Source of the DNA: Haematobia irritans
Lineage: Eukaryota; Arthropoda; Insecta; Diptera; Muscidae
Direction: 5' to 3'
DNA: 64,000 nucleotides
Assembly: GCF_050003625.1 (NCBI RefSeq)
Contig: NC_134399.1
Coordinates: forward strand, 152,266,473-152,330,472
Part shown: one piece after another, positions 54,811 through 64,000 of the stretch
Layout: every line of letters begins with the position of its first letter
How positions within the stretch are numbered: the first letter of the stretch is position 1
Program-made: the position numbers and the translations under genes
The notes under the pieces: model-generated
The model's database searches: none
What the model was told of the DNA's origin: nothing
Seen by the model: only the letters and a program-made list of their open reading frames with translations

Positions 54811-56800
54811 GTTCTAAGATCACGTTTTCGCACGAAAAACTGTTATACTCCATATAAAAAACGCTAACGCGGAATAAATGCGAAATCTTTGTTTGCATTT
54901 TCAGACGCATATTTATACAACCCTGGAATTTTCGCACGAAAAAATAGGCAGGCATATTATTTCGCATACATAAGTTAACATCCCTGGGTTTGAGACCCTA
55001 TTTATGGAGATTTTTGAAGATATTCGTTTTTCGCAGCAACGAACTTAGTACTAAGCATTAAATGTAATATTTTTTTGAAGTTTTCTTTAAGATAAAGATA
55101 TTTGTTTTAGCCACCCATCTTGCTTTATATCTAGGATGAATAAAAATAAAATTATGGCACAGATCTCATTTATAGAATTTTCATTCTCTTTTTGCGGTAT
55201 ATTAATAAAGCTATTCAAAGTATAAACAAATACCAATTTAAAAATTCAAATTATAAGAGATACTTCAAAGTAAAAAATATTTTTTTAATAAAAAAAAACA
55301 ACTAGACCGAAAATGCTAATTCCTCAAAATAAGTATTAGCCTATATTTGAAGTGCTTTTATCTTAAATCTTAAGGTTAAATATTTCAGCTAATTTAAGGA
55401 CGACATCTTTCGATCGAAAATGTGTTATTTTACTTTAAGGAAAATTTGTTTAAAGGGACGTAAGTCTTCAAAATTTGTGTCCTAAATTTAATAAAATATT
55501 TTTTTAACTTTCCTTTAATTTAAATTTCCTTATTTTAAGGCAATTTGTCCTTAATACTGCCTAAAATTTATTTTGCGTAATCTTTAATATCACGTAAATA
55601 TTTTTTTCAGTGTAGTTTTGAGGTTTTAATTAAAACATAATCATAATATTTTTGCCTCTTTCTTATTTTTTTTCAATAAAAATAGATATTCAAGTGTATA
55701 AGTGTGTAATTGTTGTATTAAACTTTTATCTCACGTTCAAAATTTCTCCCCAAAAAAATTTAATTTCAATTTTTTTAAAATTCAACAATAAACTCCTATA
55801 ATTTTGGATTATCAATGAAATTCCTTTCGAAGCTTTGCTGTGTTGAATTTGAGCGGTTAATATTTTCTTTCCTCTTCCAATACATATTTCTTTACTCCTT
55901 TCAGGGAAAAATGCCTAAGATCAATCTATTGGTACCACCTCTACAGTTTGGCAGCACGTGTTCAACCAGAGGCCAGACTTAGAAGAAAAAAGCGAACGCT
56001 ATCACAATGTAACTAAGGTAACAATCAAAATGGAAAATTAACTGCTATTCCAGTTTACCCTCATGAAAAGTATGAAAAGCAAGAAATAGAAAAAGGCAAA
56101 AAAAAAAAAATGAAAGCAATTCTAGTGACTTTGAGAAATGCCATGGAAATCTTAGCTAGAAAATCTCGAGAAATAAAAAAACACACTTTCGCAAAAAACC
56201 ACATACGCACACTCACTTACATCATATCAGGGATTAAGCGAACATACACAGATGTTTGAATATCTCATATGAAAATGGCCAAAGGAGGAGGTTGGCCAAA
56301 ACTGGTTGTTGTATGCTTTTAGGCTCTTTTCAGACGTTATTTTCTTTGTTAGCAGCCATTTCAGCTAAACGCCAAGAAGTGTAAGCCAAACAAACGATAT
56401 GGGCATATCAAGCGCCACAATGGCCCCAGCCATGTAAAACTCATTTATGATTGACACACATGCTGGCTACATTGATGCTTCTCTCTTTCTTACTGTTGTA
56501 TGGCATACACGTTGGTGTTGCTTACACAAGCGATTAATCTAGTCAACATTTATTTTTCCGGCTTAAGAAAATGTTGGAAAATTCAACACTCAAACAAAAA
56601 GTGTTCACCGTGAAGAGTACAATTGTTTATAATGTTGTCTTTTTTAATTTTTCTTTGTACTCTTTTAGATTTTCCAATTATATATGGTAGAAATAGTTTA
56701 GTAGTTAATCCAATGAAATTATTCGATATTATAACAAATTGTTTATTACTCAATGAAACGTTTCGTACAATTACCGAAAATTTTAATTATCTTATGCCTA
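54811..56800. other. Mostly unassigned stretch
   Basis: A MITE-like end CGTAAATATTTTTTTCAGTG stands at 55597-55616, but its left partner was not found. TTCGCACGAAAAA occurs at 54819 and 54921. From 55860 to 56600 the sequence is unique and includes a GC-richer part (56380-56540: AAGCGCCACAATGGCCCCAG, GCATACACGTTGGTGTTGCT). No coding signal is supported. Confidence 0.45.
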
Positions 56801-58235
56801 CACCCAGAAAAAAGTGACCCCTTCTTTAAGTTAAAATGAACTCATTGTGAAGAAAGTAGAACTTCGTATAGCGCCAAAGACATTTTTATTTGTTTGAACG
56901 ATGTGATTTTCGTAGAAATTAGGAATAATGCATTCCATATATTAGTTAACATTTTCCTATATTTATATACCACTATACTACAGAATGAAAAAATTTAACT
57001 AATTTGAATTCATATATGGAATGATTTTATTGAAATTTTTTCATTCATTTCGACAAATCTTACACATTTGTGGTAAAACTTTTACTTCATAATTAGAACT
57101 GTTTTCCTTCGTTTTTAAATACAATTTTATTTATTTCTATAAGCAATTTTATCTTCAATAAAAGACATGTTTTATTAATATATTGAATATATTTATTAAG
57201 AATCAACAGCATCGAATCTCTTTGAAATATTAGTTTATTATTCCACTATTTCCAATTTCCGTGTGATATTATCAACTGTAAAACGCACTTTTTCTTCTTC
57301 TTGTACCTTTCACTTTTAATAAGTTGCTGCGTAACGATTTTGTCCTCCTTTTACAATTTCAATACCTACAAATATAAAAAATCATAAACCATTTTTGTTA
57401 CAAAAGGTTAGCGTCACTGAATATTACCTGATAATTGAAGATTCCAAAATGAAGACAAATGAAAGGGTTGTTATTCTGCTGGTGTTTTCTTTCTTTATAC
57501 ACCATCACGAACATTGATAGATTTATTTTCAAAAAAACGAACATTTTTCTCACTAATTTAAAATAATAAATCTTTTATATATTTTATTTGTTACTTATTA
57601 TATTATTTTACCATATTATTTTTTAACAATCTCTCCGTATACCACAACAACGCGATTCCAACTAAAAAACAACCCACGCGCAAACATATCGATTACACCC
57701 ACGCGCAAACACATCGATTACGATGACAGGTATCGATTACAGGTAGACAATAGAAATATAGGAAAATTTCCTATATTCTAACAAGTGTGTTTCCTTAAGT
57801 TTTGAAAGGATTGCATACTTCTTAGTACGAATGAACTAAAATATTTTTCTATGCCAAGTGTTGTTCGTATGTATGAAAAACTTTCTATTATAAAGGAAGT
57901 CGCAATTATCATTTTATAAGAAATTTTACTAATTTTGAGGAAACTTGGTTTTAGTTCGGATTTTGTTTATTTTTACGAATGCTTTGTTATCGGTGAATAC
58001 AATTTTCTTGTTCAGTAGTAAATTCTTATACCCAGCGAAGAAAACAGTATTAGTAAAATTCCATGCCTTATTCTAGTTAATGAACTATTCCTAACTGCTT
58101 ACAGTTTAGGATTTTTTACTGAAACGAGTAAATTTTATTATTTCTCACAAAAATTTACCTTAATGGAAATAAAATGGATAAACTATATTGATGAAGAATT
58201 TTTCCTTTAGTTTCGAAGGCACTTTTTTCTGGGTG
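56801..58235 (-). mobile_element. CAC-type element P, 1435 bp (copy 2, inverted)
   Basis: Starts CACCCAGAAAAAAGTGACCC and ends GGCACTTTTTTCTGGGTG; TA at 56799-56800 and 58236-58237. Inverse of 44165-45600 with few differences, so the pair forms an 11-kb-spaced inverted repeat. The ATCGAT cluster appears at 57670-57745. Confidence 0.87.
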
Positions 58236-58439
58236 TATAGAACGAAAAATATTGTGGGGGTAATTGTAGGGAATTTTTTTGGGAATGTAGGGGAAAGTAG
58301 GGAACTCTTTTGTCCTTGTAGGGTAAGCTGAAAATTTGCCTGGCAACACTGATTTGGATCAATTACCACACACTGTAAAAATATACAGGTGTCGTATTCT
58401 ATGAACCACGGTTACCACTCGTGCCAAAAATAATCTACC

Positions 58440-59310
58440 AACATTTGAAGAAAATGTTACCACAAATCTAACAAACAAATATTTCTACAGACAATTTTGT
58501 CAAAATTTAATTTCTATAGCAGTTTTTGTTTCAAAACTTTATTTCTATAGAAAGTTTTGTCAAAATTTTTTATATAGAAATTTTTTCAAAATTTTATTTC
58601 TATTGAAAATTTTTTCACAATTTAATTTCTATACAAATTTGTTTAAAATTTTATTTCTATAGATAATTTTGTCAACATTTTGTTTTTATAGAAAATTTTC
58701 TCAAAATTTAATTCTATACAAAATTTTGTCAAAATTTAATTATATAGAAAATTTTGTCAAAATTTTATTTCTATAGATTTTTTCAAAATTTTATTTCTAT
58801 AGCAAATGTTGTGAAATTTTTATTTCTGTAAAAAATTTTGTCAAAATTTTATTTCTATAGAAAATTTTGTAAAAATTTTTATTTCTATAAAAAATTTTGT
58901 CAACATTTTATTTCTATAGAGAATTTTGTCAACATTTTATTTCTAAATTTTGTCAAAATTTTATTCCTATAGAAAATTTTGTCAAATTTTTATTTCTATA
59001 AAAAATTTTGTCAACATTTTATTTCTATAGAGAATTTTGTCAACATTTTATTTCTAAAAAAATTTTTGTCGAAATTTTATTTCTATGGAAATTTTTGTCA
59101 AAATTTTATTTCTATAGAAAATGTTTTCAAAATTTTATTTCTAAAAAAATTTGTCTAAATTTTGTTGCTATGGAAAATTTTGCCATTTTTTTCTATAGAA
59201 AATTTTGTCAAAATTTTATTTCTACAGAAAATTTTGACAAAAGTTTATTTCTATAGAAAATTTTTTAAAAATGTTATTTCTATAGAAAATTTTGTCAACA
59301 TTTTATTTCA
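58440..59310. repeat. 29-bp minisatellite, expanded array
   Basis: Some 28 or more tandem copies of the ATTTCTATAGAAAATTTTGTCAAA-type unit, about 870 bases, the longest such array here. The preceding CACTCGTGCCAAAAATAATCTACC is the family A word that normally precedes this array, so it comes from an otherwise lost family A copy. Units vary by single bases and small deletions. Confidence 0.88.
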
Positions 59311-59311
59311 A

Positions 59312-59380
59312 CGAACGGCGTTCCAAATTGCAGTGAAACCACTTAGAGAAGCTTTGAAACCCTCAGAAATGTCACCAGCA
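59312..59380 (-). mobile_element. SINE fragment (copy S6)
   Basis: GAACGGCGTTCCAAATTGCA through GAAATGTCACCAGCA, a 70-base internal piece of the SINE on the minus strand. Both ends are missing. Confidence 0.75.
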
Positions 59381-60362
59381 CATTCAAACTCTTTCAATCA
59401 ATTTTTCACGTTGAGGAAATTAGAAATTAGATTTATTGAACATTTGATGTAGAATATTTTTGATAACCAAAATAATAACCCAGCAAAAAAAAATTGAAGT
59501 TTTTCTGAAGGCACAACTTTAGGAGCACTTCCAAAAATGTCCTCTGAAAGATGTTCTTTATTTTAACAACACAGAAAGTTCTATTAATTCAATTTTTTCG
59601 AACACACGCTTTTCATACTTTTAAGCGGTAATTTTAATTTTTGCTGCTTCAAATAGGTGAAAACCATAATAAGAATTTATATTTATTTATTTATTACTTA
59701 ATTTATTATAATTAGAAAATATAATAAACTTACTTATGCGGGCACTAGCGACTAGAGGTTATCGGTCTAAGGAATCAATAAAATGGTGAAATTTAAAAAA
59801 AAATGAGGCCAAACGTTTCAGACAAGCGTTAGAATTCATTAAGTCATAAAAAATTATAAATATGAATTATTTGGCAAAATATCACAAAATTTTTTAATTC
59901 ACATCTAGAACACTGAATTCGTATCACTCCTTAAAAAGTGATGGAAATTCAGTGCAACGCCTATTGAAATAGTGGACACTCGTCATGATAATCCGATGTT
60001 AAATTCATCGCTTCTGTGTTAATTTTGCACTACTTGCGGATCAAAAAAGAACATTTTCACTACGTTTTTGGCTACCAGTACAAGTTAGAAAATTAATAGA
60101 TCCAATAAAGAAAATTAGATTTAAAAAAATGGACTAATTCCCTTATTATTTATAAAGAAGAAATGTGCCAAAGTTTCAATTCATTTTTAAAAGTACAACC
60201 CTTCTTTAAACACATTCTCAAGCATGTAGCCGAAGAAGTCAATTATTAAGTCCAAAAATATATATTGTTATATCTCCTATTTTTATAGCATTATGACGAT
60301 TTTAAGACAAATCCCTCGACTTTCACTAATACAATAACGGATCATTACAAACGTTTGCAGTG
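59381..60362. repeat. CCCAGCAAAAAAA repeat, inverted relative to 34495
   Basis: CCCAGCAAAAAAAAATTGAAG at 59479 and the segment 59800-60080 (GTTTCAGACAAGCGTTAGAA ... CGATGTTAAATTCATCGCTT) match 34495-34790 in reverse. No coding capacity. Confidence 0.55.
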
Positions 60363-60698
60363 CGCACGCAAAGAAAAAAAACGTTTGGAAAACGTGTACC
60401 GAAAACGTTTTTCTTTTGTTAGAGTTTTTTGAATTGCTTCGAAAATTTTAAACTTTTATCACCAAAAAAATTCGTTTGTTACAAAATTTTTATTTTTTCA
60501 ATAAAAAAAGTTATTTTTGAAATAACGACACAGTCCATTTCGTTTATATCAAACACTGTTCTTTTCTGACTTTAGGTCTTTAATAAGACACATTTTACAG
60601 TTCAAAATTTAATATAGTACAATGTAATGTTGAACATTTTTTCGGAATCTTCCGAATATATCTGGAATATATGTAAAAAAACAAAAGCAAAAAAAAAC

Positions 60699-60776
60699 TT
60701 TGGCCGAAGCGGGGATCGAACCCACGACCCTTGGCATGAGAGTCGGACGTAGCTACCACTGCTCCACGGTGCCAAA
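60699..60776 (-). ncRNA. tRNA-like module (T1 copy 3, left)
   Basis: Minus strand: TGGAGCAGTGGTAGC and GTTCGATCC, as in copy 2. Confidence 0.58.
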
Positions 60777-60887
60777 CTAAATGTTTGTTTCTGTTAAATA
60801 AACTTTGTTTATTCGGTTCGTGGGCGCCGCAAGCTATGCTATATAAATATAACTTATATGGATATTTATCTATTGATGACCATAACA

Positions 60888-60964
60888 GGTACATAGCTCA
60901 GTGGTTAGTGTGTTGGCTTACAATGTGCATGGTCCGCGGCTCGATTCTCCGTCCAGGCGAAAGG
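60888..60964 (+). ncRNA. tRNA-like module (T1 copy 3, right)
   Basis: Plus strand: perfect A box TAGCTCAGTGG; the B box is GCTCGATTC, one mismatch from the consensus, the same variant as in the palindrome. Confidence 0.58.
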
Positions 60965-61286
60965 TAAAAAAATTTTAAAAATTTTTAAAATCGTATAAGT
61001 TCTTCTACATTGTTGGTATTACAGGAAAAGGTGTTAAGAACTAAAAATCCTCGTGGATGTGAGAAAGATGTGAGGGACAATGCAATTAGCAAGAAAATAA
61101 TGTTTTTTTTTTTTTGAGCTAGTCTTTATGAAATTGTTTTTACATCCTGGAAAAGAATAAACGTTTATCACAAAAAGTATATACTTTTCTTCCAAATACA
61201 CTTCCTTACAGCGAAAAGCAAATGAGAAACGAACTTTGTTTGTCTAAAATTTCGTTTGGGAGGAAAGAATTATTTTTTTGCGTGCG

Positions 61287-62250
61287 TCCTTTATATTTAA
61301 GCATACAAAATTTCTCATTCAATGTATACAATAGAACATATAAAAATCACTTGTAATAGGCTGTGGCATGAGCCAATCTTGGAAAAAATGTCAGGAGGTT
61401 GGTCCATCAAAAATCAAATGAAAACGAAATGGAATGAAGTAAAAAAACTAAAGGCATTGCGTTTTGATTGTTGTGATATATTTGAGTGATTTTTGATTTC
61501 ATGCTGGGGCCCATCATTTTACTCTGCCGTCCATCATCAAAAGTCACCACCACCACCAGCCATCATCAGTTATGAGAGCAAAGGTCTGCTCAACATCAAA
61601 AGATGACTTGTGCGTTGAATTAAGTAGCTCGTTCGAAGAAAAAAAGACGAATTTCTAAGATTTTCATAAACAGCATGAAATCGATACTAATGTCCCTGCC
61701 TTGGTTCAACTCAAACATGAATCCTTGAATGAATGTGAGAATGAATATAATGGGCATACTAGGAGGACGAAGACGGATGTGTTGTAATCTCCAGCATGGT
61801 ATGGTTCGCATGACAAAGAATGTGTAAAAAGTACTCGATTAATATCGCATGCGTCATGGCTACGCTTGAAGTGCGTCAAATGTCGATGCCTTTTTTTCTT
61901 TAGTATGATGGTGGTACTGTGTAATGTCGTGCAAGGGCTTGGGAAGGAGGCAGGGTTAGTGTTGTTGTTTTTTTTTAATGGAAACCCCCACTTTTCTCAA
62001 AATGGTGCAATTGTTGTGAGTTACGAACAACAAATGGAGCAACGTAGCTCTCAAGTAAAGCCACAGTTGGACAAGATGTTGGGAAAAAACAAAAAAGTGG
62101 GAGGTAACTTAACGAAATACTTTTATTCTGTCTTGGAGTATTTCTTACGCATTCTCAAAACAACGTGCTGTGAAATAAGAACAGAATAACCAAAAACTCC
62201 ACTTGTACTTTCAATATAATTCACAGTGGGTTCGCATTTAAGAAATGGGC
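61287..62250. other. Unassigned unique stretch
   Basis: No repeat shared with the rest of the window. GC-richer around 61500-61600 (CCACCACCACCAGCCATCAT). The 107-codon frame at 61866-62189 has a hydrophobic N-terminus but runs through T- and A-rich homopolymers and has no recognised domain. Confidence 0.4.
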
Positions 62251-62466
62251 ACGCAGAAAAGGAATATGATCACTTTCTAGAGTAAATTTTTTTTTTGGAC
62301 GGGGAACATGGAAAATTTCGGCTACAAAAATTTTGTTTTCTCCCCAAACACAAAATGTTTGTCGAAATTTGATACATAATGTCCGAGAAAATAAAATGAT
62401 TGTGACAAACATGTTACATGTTCACCGCCAAAAAATCACATTTTCATCATATTACTTCTCTGGGTG
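62251..62466. mobile_element. CAC-type MITE L4, 216 bp
   Basis: Starts CACGCAGAAAAGGAATATGA and ends ATATTACTTCTCTGGGTG; internally it has ACAAACATGTTACATGTTCACC as in L2 and L3. The flanking dinucleotides are GG and TG, so the duplication is no longer perfect. Confidence 0.7.
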
Positions 62467-62966
62467 TGATTACACATCTGTTAAACCGAGAATATAGAGC
62501 TGGGAGCTTAGAATTCCAATCTAAATATATAGAGTCCGCATCTAATAATCGGTCTATTCAATATTTGTTTAGTTGCTAGATGGTGGATACCCTCAACGTC
62601 TGTACACCTCGTAAAACGCTACTGGTCGCATGTTGGTTTTTGATGAACCAGTTGTCAATGTCCTGAAAATGACTATAACGGAGGGTGTTGTGTGTCGCAT
62701 TTGCTCACTACAGCAAGAGCAACAGTGAGACAAACATTATCTTTGAGAATTTGGAAGAAAAAGAATACAAAAACAGTCACTTGCAATAAAAGGTGGGATA
62801 TTAATTTAAAAAGAATGGCACAATTTTTTTATAAAGAAAAAAATATGAATTAAATGAATTTTATAGGATTTTTCTGTGAACCTGCTTTTTTTCCAAATTG
62901 GGACTAAATAAACGTCTACATACCCCAATTTTTATTCGATTTGCCTGGAAATTCAATTATTTTCAT
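62467..62966. other. Unassigned stretch
   Basis: No repeat, motif or coding signal recognised. Confidence 0.4.
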
Positions 62967-64000
62967 TATACCCTGCGCCACACTGTGGAACAGGGTATTA
63001 TAAGTTAGTGCATATGTTTGTAAAATTAAATTCTGAGTCGATTTAGCACTGTCCTTGTGTCTGTCTGTCTGTCCGTCCGTCTGTCTGTTCATGTATTTTT
63101 GTGCGCAATGTACAGGTCGCAGCTTAAGACCGATCGTCCTCAAATTTGGTATAGGGTCGTTTTTTGGAACAAAGACAATCGCTATTGATTTTCGAAAAAA
63201 TCGGTTCAGATTTAGATATAGCTGTCATATATATTTATCCCCGATCTGGTCATAATTGGCGTGTTTATCAACCGATGTTCATTAAATTCCGTACATCCGA
63301 ATATTTTATGAGTCTCAAAAACCTTGCAAAATATCAGCCACATCGGTTCAGATTTAGATATAGCTCCCATATATATCTTTCGTCCGATTTAGACTCATAT
63401 GACCACAGAGGCCAGAGTTTACTACCGATCTTCGTGAAATTTTGCACAGAGGGTAGAATTGACATTCTACCAATGCTTGGTAAATTTGATAGCTCCCATA
63501 TATATCTTTCGTATGATTTGAACTTATATGGCCACAAAAGCCAGAGTTTTGCCCTGACTTGCTTCCAATTTTGCACGAGAGGTACGTTTAACGGTGTCGT
63601 TATGTTTGCCAAATTTGGTTAAAATCGGTTCCGATTTAGATATAACTCCCATATATATCTTTCGTCCGATTTGGACTTATATGACCTCAAAAGCCACAGT
63701 TTTGACCTGAATTGCTTTAAATTTTGCACAAGGAGTACGTTTAGTAGTATCGGTAAGTGTGACAAGTTTGGTTGAAATCGGTTTAGATTTAGATATAGCT
63801 CCAATATATATCCTTTGCCAGATTTACACTCATATGACCACGGGGGCCAAAGTTATACTCCCATTTACGTTAAATTTTGCAGAGATTGCAGAATTATTAT
63901 TCTAACTATGCATGTCAAATTTAGTCAAAATCGGTTTAGATTATATATAGCTCCCATACATATGTACACCAGAGTAGGGAAATATGGTAGACTGTTTCAT
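62967..64000 (+). repeat. Family C repeat, truncated by the window end
   Basis: Starts TATACCCTGCGCCACACTGT with its hairpin, then GTCTGTCTGTCCGTCCGTCT at 63060 and four or more modules with GATTTAGATATAGCTCCCAT and ATATATCTTTCGTCCGATTT. Continues past 64000. The open frames here follow the module period and are not genes. Confidence 0.85.

Larger units (their letters stand above)
60365..61284. mobile_element. Twin tRNA-like TIR element (family T1, copy 3)
   Basis: Same ends as copies 1 and 2, flanked by CG (60363-60364 and 61285-61286). Length 920 bp. Together the three copies show TA, TG and CG duplications, so the target is a dinucleotide but not always TA. Confidence 0.88.

Noticed and set aside
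58440..59310. CRISPR-like array
   Set aside because: Units are contiguous 29-bp tandem repeats without spacers in a fly-type genome; it is a minisatellite.
61866..62189. 107-codon ORF with hydrophobic N-terminus, possible small secreted protein
   Set aside because: The hydrophobic residues come from T-runs, there is no recognised domain, and no promoter or splice signal decides it. Chance is the simplest explanation.
63164..63622. 152-codon ORF near the right end
   Set aside because: Follows the family C module period and is open on both strands.

Overview
The window looks like a transposon-saturated, intergenic or intronic stretch of nuclear DNA from a higher dipteran. It is AT-rich, has no recognisable complete host gene, and contains repeat families that I associate with calyptrate/muscid flies (Stomoxys, Haematobia, Musca). 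That attribution is from memory of the repeat families and is moderate, not proven. Nothing points to a bacterial, viral or organellar origin. No CRISPR array, rRNA or genuine tRNA gene was seen.

The only long intact coding sequence is a Tc1/mariner transposase with a DD41D triad (48696-49781, minus). A second mariner (39455-40743) has near-perfect 28-bp ends, TA target duplications and a DD37E transposase broken by two single-base deletions. Older mariner debris lies at 9080-9760, 27471-29247, 30135-30690 (minus) and 49975-50262 (minus). A non-autonomous Helitron (45851-48622) has a 3' hairpin and a CTAG end.

Most of the rest is non-autonomous repeat. Three ~1.3-1.6 kb families (A, B, C) share an architecture: a terminal TATACCC...GGGTATA-type hairpin, a GTCC/GTCT run, internal ~150-190-bp tandem modules and, in A and B, an AACAAGTATATAC end with a TTCGGCC/GGCCGAA palindrome. 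A tRNA-derived SINE occurs six times, three with clear target duplications. A large group of TIR elements begins with CAC, ends with GTG and makes 2-bp target duplications. It includes the ~915-bp 'twin tRNA-like' family (three copies), a 3.26-kb near-perfect palindrome, and several MITEs. A 1.54-kb element with ~140-bp inverted repeats and an 8-bp duplication carries a striking 126-nt internal hairpin.

Layout: 1-2.9 kb mostly unassigned; 2.9-5.4 kb rearranged family A plus SINE; 5.6-9.8 kb MITEs, SINEs, mariner debris; 10.1-11.65 kb complete A; 13.4-16.5 kb tRNA-like element and family C; 17.7-23.6 kb B, MITEs, A; 23.7-30.7 kb MITEs and mariner debris; 30.75-34.05 kb long CAC element; 34.4-36.4 kb tRNA-like repeat and fold-back A; 38.1-40.8 kb B with mariner; 40.9-42.4 kb long-TIR element; 44.2-50.3 kb deep nest (CAC elements, Helitron, tRNA-like element, DD41D mariner); 50.3-53.5 kb palindrome; 53.6-58.2 kb nested CAC elements; 58.4-59.3 kb minisatellite; 60.4-61.3 kb third tRNA-like element; 63-64 kb family C running off the end.

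The most unusual system is the CAC-ended element group: several members carry two divergently oriented tRNA-like (Pol III A/B box) modules around a shared TATAAATATA segment, and one member has become a 1.56-kb-arm hairpin. Nested insertions provide empty sites inside this same window.
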